A DNA stretch of 64,000 bases. Origin: Microbacterium trichothecenolyticum (GTDB taxonomy: Bacteria; Actinomycetota; Actinomycetes; Actinomycetales; Microbacteriaceae). The stretch spans positions 62,001 to 126,000 of the forward strand of contig NZ_JYJA01000037.1 in the NCBI RefSeq assembly GCF_000956465.1. The letters run 5' to 3'. The notes beneath the pieces are model-generated. The model ran no database searches, had not been told where the DNA came from, and worked only from the letters and a program-made list of their open reading frames with translations. The translations under genes and the position numbers were made by a program. Below, one piece after another: positions 43,766 to 53,288 of the stretch. Within the stretch, counting starts at the first letter, position 1; every line of letters begins with the position of its first letter.

Positions 43766-45448
43766 ATGAGTGAGACGGACGCCCCGCCTCGCGTGAGCAG
43801 CAAGCCCGTGGATCCGCGGCTGCTGAAGTACGCGAGCGCCTCTCGCGGTTTCTTCGTCGCCATCGCCGCGATCGCGGCGGCGCAGACCGCGGTGATCGTC
43901 GCGTTCGCGTGGCTGCTGACGCACGCCATCACCGGAGCGATCGACGGGATGCCCCGGGCCGAACTCGCGGGGATGCTCGGCGCCCTCGCGATCACGGTGG
44001 CTCTGCGCGCCGTGCTGCTCTGGGCGCGCGAGGCCGTCGCCGCCCGCGCGGCCGCTCGGGTGCAGGGCCAGTTGCGCGCGAGGCTCGTCGAGGCGATCGG
44101 CGTGCTCGGGCCCGAGTGGCTCGGCGTCCGCAACACCGCCGCCCTCGCCGTGACCGCGGGCCGCGGTTTGGAGGCGCTCGAGGCGTACTTCGGCCGCTAC
44201 CTGCCGCAACTCGTGCAGACCGTCGTCGCGACGCCGCTGATCGTCGCCGTGATGTGGTGGCAGGACTGGATCTCGGGGCTGACCGTGCTGCTCACGCTTC
44301 CCCTGATCCCCATCTTCATGGTGCTCATCGGCCTGGCCACGCGCTCGGTGCAGCATCGGCAGTGGCGCACGCTCCAGCGCCTCGCCTCGCGGTTCGCCGA
44401 TACCGTGCAGGGGCTGTCGACGCTCAAGGTCTTCGGCCGGCAGCACCGGGCCGCGGCATCCATCGAACGGGTCACCGGCGAGTACCGCCGCGAGACGATG
44501 CGGGTGCTGAGGGTCTCGTTCCTGTCGGGGTTCGCGCTCGAGTTCCTCGCGTCGATCGCCGTCGCGATCGTCGCGGTGTCGATCGGCTTCCGGCTCATCG
44601 ACGGACCGCTGACGCTCGCGGTCGGCCTCTTCGTGCTGTTGCTCGCGCCCGAGGCTTACCTGCCCCTGCGCCAGGTCGGCGTCCAGTTCCACGCCGCCTC
44701 CGAGGGCGTCGCCGCGACCGACGACGTCTTCGACGTCCTCGACGCCGCGCGGGCCGCGGGTGACCCGCCTGCGGGCGCGAGGGCGCCCTCCGCGCAACGA
44801 CCGGCGGCCCCGGACTCGCTTCTGATCCTCGACGGCGTTCGCGTGCGCCGCGGAGACCGGATGCTGCCTCCCGTCGACCTGGCGGCCGCCCCTGGCTCCG
44901 TCACGCTGATCGAGGGACCGAGCGGCGCCGGCAAGTCCAGCCTTTTCGCCGCACTGCGCGGCGCCGCGACGTTCGACGGGGATGCCTCCTGGGGCGGCGC
45001 CGACCTGCGCGCCTTCGCACCGTCCGCGTGGCTCGCGTGGGCCGGCCAGCGGCCGGGGCTCCTCACCGGAAGCATCGCCGACAACGTCACGCTCGGCGAC
45101 CCGGCGCCCGACCCCGCGACGGTGCGCCGAGCCCTCGACCTGGCGTGCGCCGGCTCGCTCGACCCGGCTGAGGAGCTGGGCGTTCAGGGCGCCGGTCTGT
45201 CGGGCGGTCAGGCCCAGCGGGTCGCGGTCGCCCGCGCGTTCTACCGGCATCTGCGCGGAGGCGCTCCGGTGATCGCGCTCGACGAACCCAGCTCGGCGCT
45301 CGATCCCGAGACCGAGCGCCGGCTGTGGCACGGCATCCGTCGCCTGGCCGACGAGGGCGCGGCGGTGCTGCTGATCTCGCACCGCACTTCGGCGCGCGCG
45401 ATCGCCGACCAGATCGTACGTCTCGAGTCGAGCGAGGTGCTCGCATGA
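43766..45448 (+). CDS. cydD: Thiol reductant ABC exporter subunit CydD
   Basis: A 560-residue half-transporter: six membrane spans in the first 300 residues, then an ABC domain with Walker A GPSGAGKSS, LSGGQAQRVAVARAF and Walker B VIALDEPSSALD. With CydC it exports glutathione/cysteine-type thiols to the outside, which bd oxidase assembly needs. Its ATG is about 9 nt after TAGGGT with GAGGA between. It overlaps cydC (ATGA). Confidence 0.93.
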   Translation: MSETDAPPRVSSKPVDPRLLKYASASRGFFVAIAAIAAAQTAVIVAFAWLLTHAITGAIDGMPRAELAGMLGALAITVALRAVLLWAREAVAARAAARVQGQLRARLVEAIGVLGPEWLGVRNTAALAVTAGRGLEALEAYFGRYLPQLVQTVVATPLIVAVMWWQDWISGLTVLLTLPLIPIFMVLIGLATRSVQHRQWRTLQRLASRFADTVQGLSTLKVFGRQHRAAASIERVTGEYRRETMRVLRVSFLSGFALEFLASIAVAIVAVSIGFRLIDGPLTLAVGLFVLLLAPEAYLPLRQVGVQFHAASEGVAATDDVFDVLDAARAAGDPPAGARAPSAQRPAAPDSLLILDGVRVRRGDRMLPPVDLAAAPGSVTLIEGPSGAGKSSLFAALRGAATFDGDASWGGADLRAFAPSAWLAWAGQRPGLLTGSIADNVTLGDPAPDPATVRRALDLACAGSLDPAEELGVQGAGLSGGQAQRVAVARAFYRHLRGGAPVIALDEPSSALDPETERRLWHGIRRLADEGAAVLLISHRTSARAIADQIVRLESSEVLA

Positions 45449-47121
45449 CCGCGCCGGCCTCGACGACGGGAGCGGTGCTGCGCGGGGCGATGCCTCCGGC
45501 GCGGCGGTACTGGTGGGCTCTCGCCGCGGGCTTCGCGTCGGAAGCCTCGGCCGTCGCTCTCCTCGCGGTCAGCGCCTGGCTCATCGTGCGCGCGAGCGAG
45601 CAGCCGCCGGTGCTGTACCTGTCTGCCGCCGTCGTCGGCGTGCGGTTCTTCGCGATCTCGCGGGCCTCGTTCCGCTACCTCGAGCGACTCACGGGCCACG
45701 ACGCGGCCCTGCGTCAGCTCGCATCGACGCGCGCCGATCTCGTACGTCGCCTCGTTCCCCTGGCCCCGGACGGACTGGCCCGCACCCGCCGCGGCTCGGT
45801 GCTCGGCGCGCTCGTGGACGACGTCGATGAGCTGCAGAACCTTCCGCTGCGGGTCGTGCAGCCACTCGTCTCCTCGGCGCTCGTCGCCCTCGGCGCCGTC
45901 GTGCTTGTCGCGTTCGTGTGGTGGCCCGCGGCGCTGACGCTGCTCGCCTGTCTCGTGGTCGCCGCCGCGATCGCGACGCTGTGGGGGTGGATGTCGGGCG
46001 CCCGCGCCGAACGCGCCATCGCCCCGGTGCGCGCCCGCCTCGCCGACGCGGTGCTCGACCACATCGGCAGCCTCGACGTGCTCACGGCCTTCGGCGCCGA
46101 GGCTCAGAGCCGGGAGCGCATCGCGCGCGCGGACGCCGACCTGCGGCGCGCCGTCGTCCGTCGCTCGGGAGCCCAGGCCGGCACCGCCGCCCTGGTGTCG
46201 CTCCTCGCCGGCGCAGCGTCGATCGCCGCGGTGCTGGTCGCCGCGCCGGGTGCGGCATCCGGTTCCCTGACCGGCCCGTCGCTCGCGGTCGTCGTCCTCG
46301 TGCCGATGGCGGTGTTCGAGGTGTTCGCGTCCGTGCCGACGGCGGCGTCGGCGTGGCGACAGGTCCGCGCGTCGGCCGAGCGCATCGCCGACGCGCTGCC
46401 GGCCGCCCCGCCCGCCGAACTCGCCCCCGAGACGGTCGAACCCACCGGCGACGCGCCGGCGCTCGGCGACGGCATCCGCCTGCGGGCGGCGAGCGTGCGG
46501 TGGCCCGGGGCCGCCGAGCCCGCGCTGCACGAGGTGGACCTCACCATCCGGCCCGGCGAGCGCGTCCTCGTGATGGGATCGAGCGGCGCCGGCAAGAGCA
46601 CTCTCGCGCACGCGCTCGTGCGGTTCCTCGAGACCGAGGGCGGCTACGACGTCGGCCCGCGCTCGGTGCACGACCTCTCGCCCGACGACGTGCGGCTCAC
46701 CGTGGGCCTGTGCGAGCAGCATCCGATGCTCTTCGACGAGGACATCCGCCAGAATCTGCTGTTCGCGCGTGACACCGCGACGGACGCCGAGCTCGAGGCG
46801 GCGCTCGAGCGCGTCGGCCTCGGGCCATGGCTGCGCGAGCGCGGCGGCCTCGGCGCGCGCGTCGGCGAGCGCGGCGCGCTCGTGTCAGGCGGGCAGGCGC
46901 AGCGGATAGCGCTCGCACGGGCGCTGCTGCGGGGCTTCCCCGTACTGGTGCTCGACGAGCCGACCGCGGGCGTCGACCCGGAAGCCTCCGATCGACTGCT
47001 CACCGATCTGCTCGGCGCCGTCCGTGACGACCAGGCCGTGGTGCTGATCTCCCATGTCGCCGTGCCCGACGGGCGGGTCGACCGGGTCGTGCGCATCGAC
47101 GACGGACGCCTCGTCGCGTGA
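45445..47121 (+). CDS. cydC: Thiol reductant ABC exporter subunit CydC
   Basis: A 558-residue half-transporter partner of CydD. Membrane domain (AGFASEASAVALLAVSAWLIVRASEQPP, FFAISRASFRYLERLTGHDAALRQL is the CydC hallmark), then an ABC domain with GSSGAGKSTLA, LVSGGQAQRIALARALL and VLVLDEPTAGVDPEA. The ATG is in the ATGA overlap with cydD. Last gene of the cyd cluster. Confidence 0.93.
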   Translation: MTAPASTTGAVLRGAMPPARRYWWALAAGFASEASAVALLAVSAWLIVRASEQPPVLYLSAAVVGVRFFAISRASFRYLERLTGHDAALRQLASTRADLVRRLVPLAPDGLARTRRGSVLGALVDDVDELQNLPLRVVQPLVSSALVALGAVVLVAFVWWPAALTLLACLVVAAAIATLWGWMSGARAERAIAPVRARLADAVLDHIGSLDVLTAFGAEAQSRERIARADADLRRAVVRRSGAQAGTAALVSLLAGAASIAAVLVAAPGAASGSLTGPSLAVVVLVPMAVFEVFASVPTAASAWRQVRASAERIADALPAAPPAELAPETVEPTGDAPALGDGIRLRAASVRWPGAAEPALHEVDLTIRPGERVLVMGSSGAGKSTLAHALVRFLETEGGYDVGPRSVHDLSPDDVRLTVGLCEQHPMLFDEDIRQNLLFARDTATDAELEAALERVGLGPWLRERGGLGARVGERGALVSGGQAQRIALARALLRGFPVLVLDEPTAGVDPEASDRLLTDLLGAVRDDQAVVLISHVAVPDGRVDRVVRIDDGRLVA

Positions 47122-47158
47122 TCCCGGCTGCTGCGGCACCAGCGCATAGGCTCGCATC

Positions 47159-48103
47159 GTGAGCGAAGGCATCCCGAACCCGCTGCAAGGGCTCGAGGCG
47201 CAGCTGCGGCGTGCGGACCGGTTCCGTGACGCGGTCGACCCCGTCGCGGCGATCGCGGCCTACCGCACCTTCACCGAGTTCCTCCGGCCGCGCCTGCCCG
47301 CGCTGCGCGTGGCGGCGGGACTGCCCGAACAGCCGGGCACCCGCCGGGACGGCCGCCTCATCGCCGAGAACGACGGCGCGCGCGTCGAGGTGTCGGCGCT
47401 GAACCTCTACACGTTCTGGAACACGCCTCTCGGAACCGCGCCGCCGTTGGTTCAGGCGTGCGTCGGAGAGATGACGCGCCTTCACGCCGACCTGCCGACG
47501 CCGCTGACGGTGCTGGACGGCCGCTCGGCGCGGGAGCTCGTGGAGATCCCGGATGCCGTCGCCGACGCCCTCGAGAAGGACCACCCCGCGCACTTCTCCG
47601 ACTTCGTCCGCATCAGCGTGCTCGACCGGCTCGGCGGCATCTGGGTGGATGCGACCTGCTGGGCGCCGGCGCCGCTGCCGGCGGCCGTGGCTCCCCTCCT
47701 GACCGCAGGAGCGCTGTACCCGCGCTGGACCCACCGCCAGATCGGCAACTGGTTCATCGCCGCCGTGCCGGCGACAGCGCTGATCCGGTTGCAGCGGCTC
47801 GCGCTCGAGGCGTGGTGGGAGCAGGACGGCGGGATCCCCGACTACTTCCTGTACCACCGCATCTTCGAGGTGCTCCTCGATCTCGTCCCCGAGTTCCACG
47901 GGCAGTGGGATGCTGCACCCGCACTGTCGAGCGCCGCGAGCCACCTCCTGCAGCTCGGCATGATGCAGCCGTGGGATCCCGATCCGCTCCGCTTCGTCGC
48001 CGGGGCATCGATCGTGCAGAAGCTCAGCTACAAGTACGACGACGTGCCGCCGGGCTCGGTGCTCGAGCGGCTGGTGTCGGGCGAACCGATCCTCGTCCGG
48101 TGA
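47159..48103 (+). CDS. Capsular polysaccharide synthesis-type glycosyltransferase
   Basis: A 314-residue protein resembling the Caps_synth/GT32-like family: TFWNTPLGTAPPLVQACVGEMTRLHADL, and the metal-binding stretch DFVRISVLDRLGGIWVDATCW with the DxD-like DATCWA. It should transfer a sugar to a surface polymer. GTG start, with TAGGCT 6 nt upstream. It follows cydC by 37 nt but has its own promoter; no polysaccharide locus is adjacent. Confidence 0.75.
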   Translation: MSEGIPNPLQGLEAQLRRADRFRDAVDPVAAIAAYRTFTEFLRPRLPALRVAAGLPEQPGTRRDGRLIAENDGARVEVSALNLYTFWNTPLGTAPPLVQACVGEMTRLHADLPTPLTVLDGRSARELVEIPDAVADALEKDHPAHFSDFVRISVLDRLGGIWVDATCWAPAPLPAAVAPLLTAGALYPRWTHRQIGNWFIAAVPATALIRLQRLALEAWWEQDGGIPDYFLYHRIFEVLLDLVPEFHGQWDAAPALSSAASHLLQLGMMQPWDPDPLRFVAGASIVQKLSYKYDDVPPGSVLERLVSGEPILVR

Positions 48104-48114
48104 CGCCGCACGGG

Positions 48115-49665
48115 TCACTGCTGCGCGGACTCCGCCGCGGCCTCCGCCGTCTTGGTGATGCGCCGCGCCATCCCGGCGAAGATGAACCCGTGGAACGGGA
48201 GCACCGCGAGCCAGTACAGGCGCCCCGCGAGCCCGCTGGGGAAGAACACGGCGCGCTGCTCGTAGCGCGAGCCGCCGCGCTCGCCGTCGGGCGACGCCTG
48301 AAGCTCGAGCCACGCGAGCCCCGGCACCTTCATCTCGGCGCGGAGGCGCAGCATCCGTCCCGGTTCGAGCGCTTCGACGCGCCAGAAGTCGAGCGCGTCG
48401 CCGACCGACAGCCGCCCCTTGCTGCGCCGTCCGCGCGCGAGTCCGATGCCGCCGACGAGGCGGTCCATCCATCCGCGGACGGCCCACAGCAGCGGTGACG
48501 AGTACCAGCCGTTCTCGCCGCCGATCCCCACGATCACGCCCCACAGAGACTCGGGCGACGCGGGCGTGTGCGCCGTGCGCACGTCGGTGAACACCGCCCG
48601 CCCTGCCCAGTCGGGGTCGTTCGGCAGCGGGTCGCTCGGCGCGCCGAGCACCTCGGCATCCTGCCAGCTCGTCTCGATCGCGTCGGCCTCGACGCGACGC
48701 AGCGCGAGTCGCACCGCCGCCCGGTAAGGGGTGAGCCCTCCCTGCGGCGGCGGGATCAGTGCGTCGATCGCGTGGTCCTTGACGATGCACTCGTTCTGCA
48801 GCGACTCGACGAGCGGACGCGCGATCGAGCGGGGAATCGGGGTGACGAGGTTCACCCAGTGCGAGGCGAGACGGGGCGTCAGAACCGGCAGCGCGGCGAT
48901 GGGCCGCTGCCGCAGCCCCGCCTCGACCGCGTACCCGTTCATCATCTGCCCGTACCGCAGCACGTCCGGCCCGCCGATGTCGACCGCCCGGTTCACGTCG
49001 GCGGGCAGGCGCGCGGCGCCCAGCAGGTAGTGCAGCACGTCGCGCACGGCGATGGGCTGGATGCGGTTGCGCACCCACTTCGGCGCCGGCATGTACGGCA
49101 GCACCTCGGTGAGATGGCGCACCATCTCGAACGACGCCGATCCCGACCCGATCACGACGCCCGCCTGCAGCACGATCGTCGGGACTCCGCTCGCGAGGAA
49201 CGTCTCGCCGACCTCCACACGCGACCTGAGGTGCGGCGACAGCGTCACCCCGTCGGGGTGCAGCCCGCCGAGATACACGATCCGGCCCACGGCGCCCTCG
49301 GCCGCCGCCCGCGAGACCGTCTGGGCAGCGCGGCGGTCGGCGTCGGCGAACGTCGTGCCGCCCGACATCGAGTGGACGAGGTAATACAGCACGTCGACCT
49401 CACGAACCGCTTCGCCGACGGATGCCGCGTCGGTGGCGTCTCCGCGCACGATCTCGACGCGGTCACCCCAGGGGAAGGCCGCCGCGCGGGCAGGCTCGCG
49501 CGCGAGCACGCGGACCTCGTACCCGGCGTTCAGCAGCCGGGGCACCAGGCGCCCGCCGATGTAGCCGGTGGCCCCGAGCACGAGCGCGCGCGGCGCGGAG
49601 CCGTCCTCACGGGGCACAGCGGTCAGTTCCGGTTCGCGACCGGTCGGCGCCGAGACATCGTCCAC
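48115..49665 (-). CDS. NAD(P)H-binding epimerase-like protein with DUF2867
   Basis: A 516-residue protein. N-terminal atypical SDR/NmrA-like domain: LVLGATGYIGGRLVPRLLNAGYEVRVLAREP, VDVLYYLVHSMSG, VYLGGLHPDG. The C-terminal ~150 residues match the DUF2867 pattern (WGVIVGIGGENGWYSSPLLWAVRGWMDRLVGGIGLARGRR...DALDFWRVEAL...LRLRAEMKVPGLAWLEL). No substrate is known for this architecture. GTG start, with TAGTCT 6 nt upstream. Confidence 0.85.
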   Translation of the reverse strand: MDDVSAPTGREPELTAVPREDGSAPRALVLGATGYIGGRLVPRLLNAGYEVRVLAREPARAAAFPWGDRVEIVRGDATDAASVGEAVREVDVLYYLVHSMSGGTTFADADRRAAQTVSRAAAEGAVGRIVYLGGLHPDGVTLSPHLRSRVEVGETFLASGVPTIVLQAGVVIGSGSASFEMVRHLTEVLPYMPAPKWVRNRIQPIAVRDVLHYLLGAARLPADVNRAVDIGGPDVLRYGQMMNGYAVEAGLRQRPIAALPVLTPRLASHWVNLVTPIPRSIARPLVESLQNECIVKDHAIDALIPPPQGGLTPYRAAVRLALRRVEADAIETSWQDAEVLGAPSDPLPNDPDWAGRAVFTDVRTAHTPASPESLWGVIVGIGGENGWYSSPLLWAVRGWMDRLVGGIGLARGRRSKGRLSVGDALDFWRVEALEPGRMLRLRAEMKVPGLAWLELQASPDGERGGSRYEQRAVFFPSGLAGRLYWLAVLPFHGFIFAGMARRITKTAEAAAESAQQ

Positions 49666-49731
49666 GCCCGCAGACTACGGGAGCCTTCCGGCCTCCCCAA
49701 CGGGTTGACGGCGGGTGCCCGAGGGCGTAGG

Positions 49732-50343
49732 TCAGAGGCGCGTCGCGAAGACCTGCGTGCCCTCCGGCGACGGCAGCGGCTCGAACCCCACACGCGGGTA
49801 GAACGCGATCGCGCCGGTGTTGTCGGACGACGCGACGAGGTGGAGGCCGGTCACGCCCGCTGCGCGCAGGGCGTCCTCGAGCGTCTCGATGAGGCGACGG
49901 CCGAGGCCCTGCCCCTGGGTCTCGGGCAGCAGATCGATGTGCAGGTGCGCGGGGTACGCGTCGCCGAACGGCTGCGCTCCGCCCTGGCGAGCGTACGCGT
50001 AGCGGACGATGCCGTCCTGGCGCGACGCGCTCACCGGCAGCGGCTCGCCCTGCGGCTTCGGCCAGCGCTCGGCGAACCGCGGCCACCATTCGGCCCGGAA
50101 CCAGTCCTCGAACGCGGCGGAGTCCGGCGCACCGACGATGTAGCCCACGACGCGGTCGTCGCCGGTCTCGACGACGAAGGCGAACTCGGGGTGGCGTGCA
50201 ACGTACGGGAGCACGAAGATCTCGGCCCAGAGGTCGTCGTCGTCGAGCAGACCGGTGGCGTCGGCGCCGGCGTCCGCGGTCTTGAGGCAGATGTCGGCGA
50301 GGGCGGGCTCGTCACCCGGCCGGAAGGGGCGGATTCGCATCAC
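49732..50343 (-). CDS. GNAT family N-acetyltransferase
   Basis: A 203-residue acetyltransferase. The acetyl-CoA site LHIDLLPETQGQGLGRRLIETLEDALRAAGVTGLHLVASSDNTGAIAFYPRVGFEPL (Q/RxxGxG/A type) is clear. N-terminus: MMRIRPFRPGDEPALADICLKTADAGADATGL, common in family members annotated as putative glucosaminide or aminoglycoside-type acetyltransferases. Substrate unknown. GTG start, with TAGACT 6 nt upstream. Confidence 0.88.
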   Translation of the reverse strand: MMRIRPFRPGDEPALADICLKTADAGADATGLLDDDDLWAEIFVLPYVARHPEFAFVVETGDDRVVGYIVGAPDSAAFEDWFRAEWWPRFAERWPKPQGEPLPVSASRQDGIVRYAYARQGGAQPFGDAYPAHLHIDLLPETQGQGLGRRLIETLEDALRAAGVTGLHLVASSDNTGAIAFYPRVGFEPLPSPEGTQVFATRL

Positions 50344-50393
50344 CGGCCGAGTCTACGGCTGCGCACGCACCACGCGTTCCCGGAACCACAGGG

Positions 50394-50490
50394 CGTTTCG
50401 TCTCGCTCGTTCCTCGCGCGCTCGACGAGCAGGACCCCCAGCACCGGTCGTTGAGCGGAGCGCGCTCCGGCGCGCGAAGAGGAGAGGCGC
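50394..50490. repeat. Imperfect inverted repeat, REP-like
   Basis: GTTTCGTCTCGCTCGTTCC and further Arg/Ser-type GC repeats on the left face GGTCGTTGAGCGGAGCGCGC on the right as imperfect complements. GGTCGTTGAGCG with TCTCGC/AACGA words is a familiar intergenic palindrome of Microbacterium-type genomes. It lies between the GNAT start and the modC 3' end, probably an RNA-level or nucleoid-related repeat. Confidence 0.5.
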
Positions 50491-50505
50491 TGAGCCGGCG
50501 CAGGC

Positions 50506-51654
50506 TCAGGCCTCGACGACGAAGCGCACGTCGGCCGGGTCGACTCGCAGAGTGATCGGATCACCCGGCGCCAGCCCCGCCGCGCGGTCGGCGGTGACGT
50601 CCACCGCGACGTCGGGATCGGCGGTGCGCACCCGCACGCCTGCGGGCGTCTGCTCGAGCCGCACGATGTGCGCCGTCCACTCCCCCGCACCGCTCGGCGC
50701 TCCGTCGACGACCCGCACGTCGCTCGGCCGGAAGACGGCCGCGAGCGAAGGATGCCGCACCCCCGCCGGTAGCGGCAGCACGAGATTCCCCGCACGCCAG
50801 GCCGCAGCTGGGCCCACACGGCCTGAGGCTCCACTCGACGCGCCGGGGGTGAGTGGAGGGGCCGCGGGGACCGCTCGCCCTTCCACCCGGTTGAGGCCCG
50901 CCACCGCCGCGGCGAACCGGGTCGCCGGCGACGCGAGGACCTCACGGACGGGACCCGACTGCGTGACGCGGCCGCCCTCGAGCACGACCAGGCGGCTCGC
51001 GAGCGCCACCGCGTCGACCGCGTCGTGGGTCGCGACGACCGCCGTGGTGCCGGTGGCCGCGAGCTGCTGATGCAGGAGCGCGCGCACATCGCCGGCGGTC
51101 TCGGTGTCGAGCGACGTCAGCGGCTCGTCGAGGAGGATCGCGGCGGGCGCCGTGGCGAGCGCACGCGCCAGTGCGACGCGCTGCTGCTGGCCCCCCGACA
51201 GCTGCGCGGGACGACGCCCGCCCAGACCCTCGAGGCCGACGCGCCGGAGCCAGTCGGCGGCTCCGTCCGCGGCGGCGGCTTTGGCCGCGCCATGGACGCG
51301 CAGCCCGAAGGCGACGTTGTCGCGAGCGCTGAGGTGCGGGAACAGGCGCGGGTCCTGCCCGAGGAGCACCACGCCGCGCGACGCGGGCGGCGTGCGGCGT
51401 ACGGGAGACTCGTCGAGCGTGCGATCCCCGAGACGTACGTGGCCTTGGTCGAACCCCGTCAAGCCCGCGAGCACCCCGAGGAGCGTGGACTTGCCGGCGC
51501 CGCTCGGACCCATGAGGGCGACCACTGATCCGCCGGGCACGCGCAGCACGGCATCGAGGGCGAACCCGCCGCGACGCACCACCACGCGGGCGTCGAGTCC
51601 AGCCACGGCGCCGGGTTCGGCATCCTTCCGGGTCTGCCAAGCGAGGGCGCTCAT
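50506..51654 (-). CDS. modC: Molybdate ABC transporter ATP-binding protein
   Basis: A 382-residue ATPase: Walker A GPSGAGKST, LSGGQQQRVALARAL, Walker B ILLDEPLTSLD. A C-terminal TOBE-like domain (FRPSDVRVVDGAPSGAGEWTAHIVRLEQTPAGVRVRTADPDVAVDVTAD) suits molybdate/tungstate transport. The operon order (regulator, modA, modB, modC) supports the name. ATG start in an ATGA overlap with modB. Confidence 0.9.
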   Translation of the reverse strand: MSALAWQTRKDAEPGAVAGLDARVVVRRGGFALDAVLRVPGGSVVALMGPSGAGKSTLLGVLAGLTGFDQGHVRLGDRTLDESPVRRTPPASRGVVLLGQDPRLFPHLSARDNVAFGLRVHGAAKAAAADGAADWLRRVGLEGLGGRRPAQLSGGQQQRVALARALATAPAAILLDEPLTSLDTETAGDVRALLHQQLAATGTTAVVATHDAVDAVALASRLVVLEGGRVTQSGPVREVLASPATRFAAAVAGLNRVEGRAVPAAPPLTPGASSGASGRVGPAAAWRAGNLVLPLPAGVRHPSLAAVFRPSDVRVVDGAPSGAGEWTAHIVRLEQTPAGVRVRTADPDVAVDVTADRAAGLAPGDPITLRVDPADVRFVVEA

Positions 51655-52484
51655 CGCGGCGCCTCCGCTCGCCAGGCGCGCACGAGCAGCAGCACGCCGA
51701 CGGCGGTCACCAGCAGCAGCAGCGACAGCGCGACGGCCGTGCCCTGCGAGACGCCCGCGCCGTTGAAGGCGGTGTAGATCGCGAGCGGCATGGTCTGCGT
51801 GACGCCGGGCGCGTTGCCCGCGAACAGCGCCGTCGCCCCGAACTCGCCGATCGCGCGCGCGAAGCACAGCACGATCCCGGCGACCAGTCCCGGGGCGGCA
51901 AGGGGCAGGGTCACGCGGGCCAGGATCGTCCACCGGCCCGCCCCGAGGCCCGCGGCCGCCTGCTCGAAGCCGACCCCGGTCGCCCGAAGGGCGCCTTCGA
52001 GCGCGAGGACGAGGAACGGCAGCGCGACGAACGTCTGCGCCATCACGACGGCGGTCGTCGTGAACGGGATGCGGATGCCCCACTCCGCGAGGATGCCGCC
52101 GAGCCAGCTCGTGCGGCCGAAGAGGAACAGCATCGCCACCCCGCCGACCATCGGCGGCAGCACGAGCGGCACCGTCACCAGAGCCCGCAGCACGGCGGCC
52201 GTGCGCACGGTGCTCCGGGCGATGAGAAGCGCCAGCGGCACTCCGAGCACGACGCACACGATCGTGGCCGCCGCGCCGGTCGCGAGCGAGAGCCCCAGTG
52301 CCGACAGCGCCTGGGGCGAGGTGACGTCGCTCCACAGCGTCCCCCACTCGACCCGCAGCACGAGAGCGCCGAGCGGCAGCACGAGCAACGCGAGCCCGAC
52401 CACCGCCGGCACGGCCAGAACGCGCGGCACGAACCCCGCGCGTTCCTCACGCGCGGGCGCGTGCGCCGCTGCGGCGGTGGTCAC
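51651..52484 (-). CDS. modB: Molybdate ABC transporter permease
   Basis: A 277-residue membrane permease with about six spans and the EAA loop GVGFEQAAAGLGAGRWTILARVTLPLAAPGLVAGIVLCFARAIGEFGATALFAGN, the ModB hallmark. LVTVPLVLPPMVGGVAMLFLFGRTSWLGG is also typical. GTG start in a GTGA overlap with modA. It forms the channel with ModC at the membrane. Confidence 0.93.
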   Translation of the reverse strand: MTTAAAAHAPAREERAGFVPRVLAVPAVVGLALLVLPLGALVLRVEWGTLWSDVTSPQALSALGLSLATGAAATIVCVVLGVPLALLIARSTVRTAAVLRALVTVPLVLPPMVGGVAMLFLFGRTSWLGGILAEWGIRIPFTTTAVVMAQTFVALPFLVLALEGALRATGVGFEQAAAGLGAGRWTILARVTLPLAAPGLVAGIVLCFARAIGEFGATALFAGNAPGVTQTMPLAIYTAFNGAGVSQGTAVALSLLLLVTAVGVLLLVRAWRAEAPR

Positions 52485-53287
52485 GGCGCCCCGAAGCCCA
52501 GGGCCGCGAGCACCTCCTGGCCCTCGTCGCCCACCACGAACGCGACGAACGCGTCGGCGACCTCGGGGTCCGCCGCGGCGGAGAGAGCCACGATCGAGTA
52601 GCGGTTCACGACATCCTCGGCACCGTCGACCTCGATCGCCTCGACGTCGTCGGTGGTCGCCGCATCCGTCACATAGACGAGGCCCGCGTCTGCTTCACCG
52701 GCGGCGACCTTGGTCAGCACCGCCGTCACGTTCTGCTCGTAGCTGTCGATGCTCGCCGTGACGCCGGCGTCCGAGAGCAGCGTCGCAGACGCCCCGCCGC
52801 ACGGCACCTCGGCGGCGCACAGCACGACGGTGAGGTCGGCGGTCGCGAGATCGTCGAGGCTCTCCACGCCGCCCGGGTTGCCGGCGGGCACCACCAGTAC
52901 GAGCGTGTTCGTCGCGAACAGCTCCGGGCCGGACGCCAGCTTCTCGTCGACGACCTTCTGCATGTTCTTCTCGTCGGCCGACGCGAACACGTCGACGGGA
53001 GCGCCCTCGATGATCTGGGTCGCGAGCGTCGACGAGCCGTCGTACGTGATCGGCTGGACATCGACGGACGGATGCTGCACCTCGAACTCCGTCGCCAGTT
53101 CATCGAACGCCGCCTTCAGCGAAGCCGCCGCGTACACCGTGAGGTCGCCGGCGAGCTCGGGCTCGGCCGACGTCGTCGGCACCGACGTCGCGGCCGGATC
53201 CTGATCGGCGCCGGTCGCGCAGCCGGTGAGCAGCAGCGCGAGGGAGGCGAGGACGACAGAGGTGCGCACAAGCGCGGAGCGCGGCAT
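52481..53287 (-). CDS. modA: Molybdate-binding lipoprotein
   Basis: A 268-residue ModA. Signal peptide with lipobox LLLTGC (Cys23). Mature part: LTVYAAASLKAAFDELATEFEVQHPSVDVQPITYDGSSTLATQIIEGAPVDVFASADEKNMQKV, the family's signature start, with VYVTDAAT and the ending VVGDEGQEVLAALGFGAP. It captures molybdate (or tungstate) outside the cell. It starts 1 nt after the HTH-Mop regulator gene. Confidence 0.94.
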   Translation of the reverse strand: MPRSALVRTSVVLASLALLLTGCATGADQDPAATSVPTTSAEPELAGDLTVYAAASLKAAFDELATEFEVQHPSVDVQPITYDGSSTLATQIIEGAPVDVFASADEKNMQKVVDEKLASGPELFATNTLVLVVPAGNPGGVESLDDLATADLTVVLCAAEVPCGGASATLLSDAGVTASIDSYEQNVTAVLTKVAAGEADAGLVYVTDAATTDDVEAIEVDGAEDVVNRYSIVALSAAADPEVADAFVAFVVGDEGQEVLAALGFGAP

Positions 53288-53288
53288 G

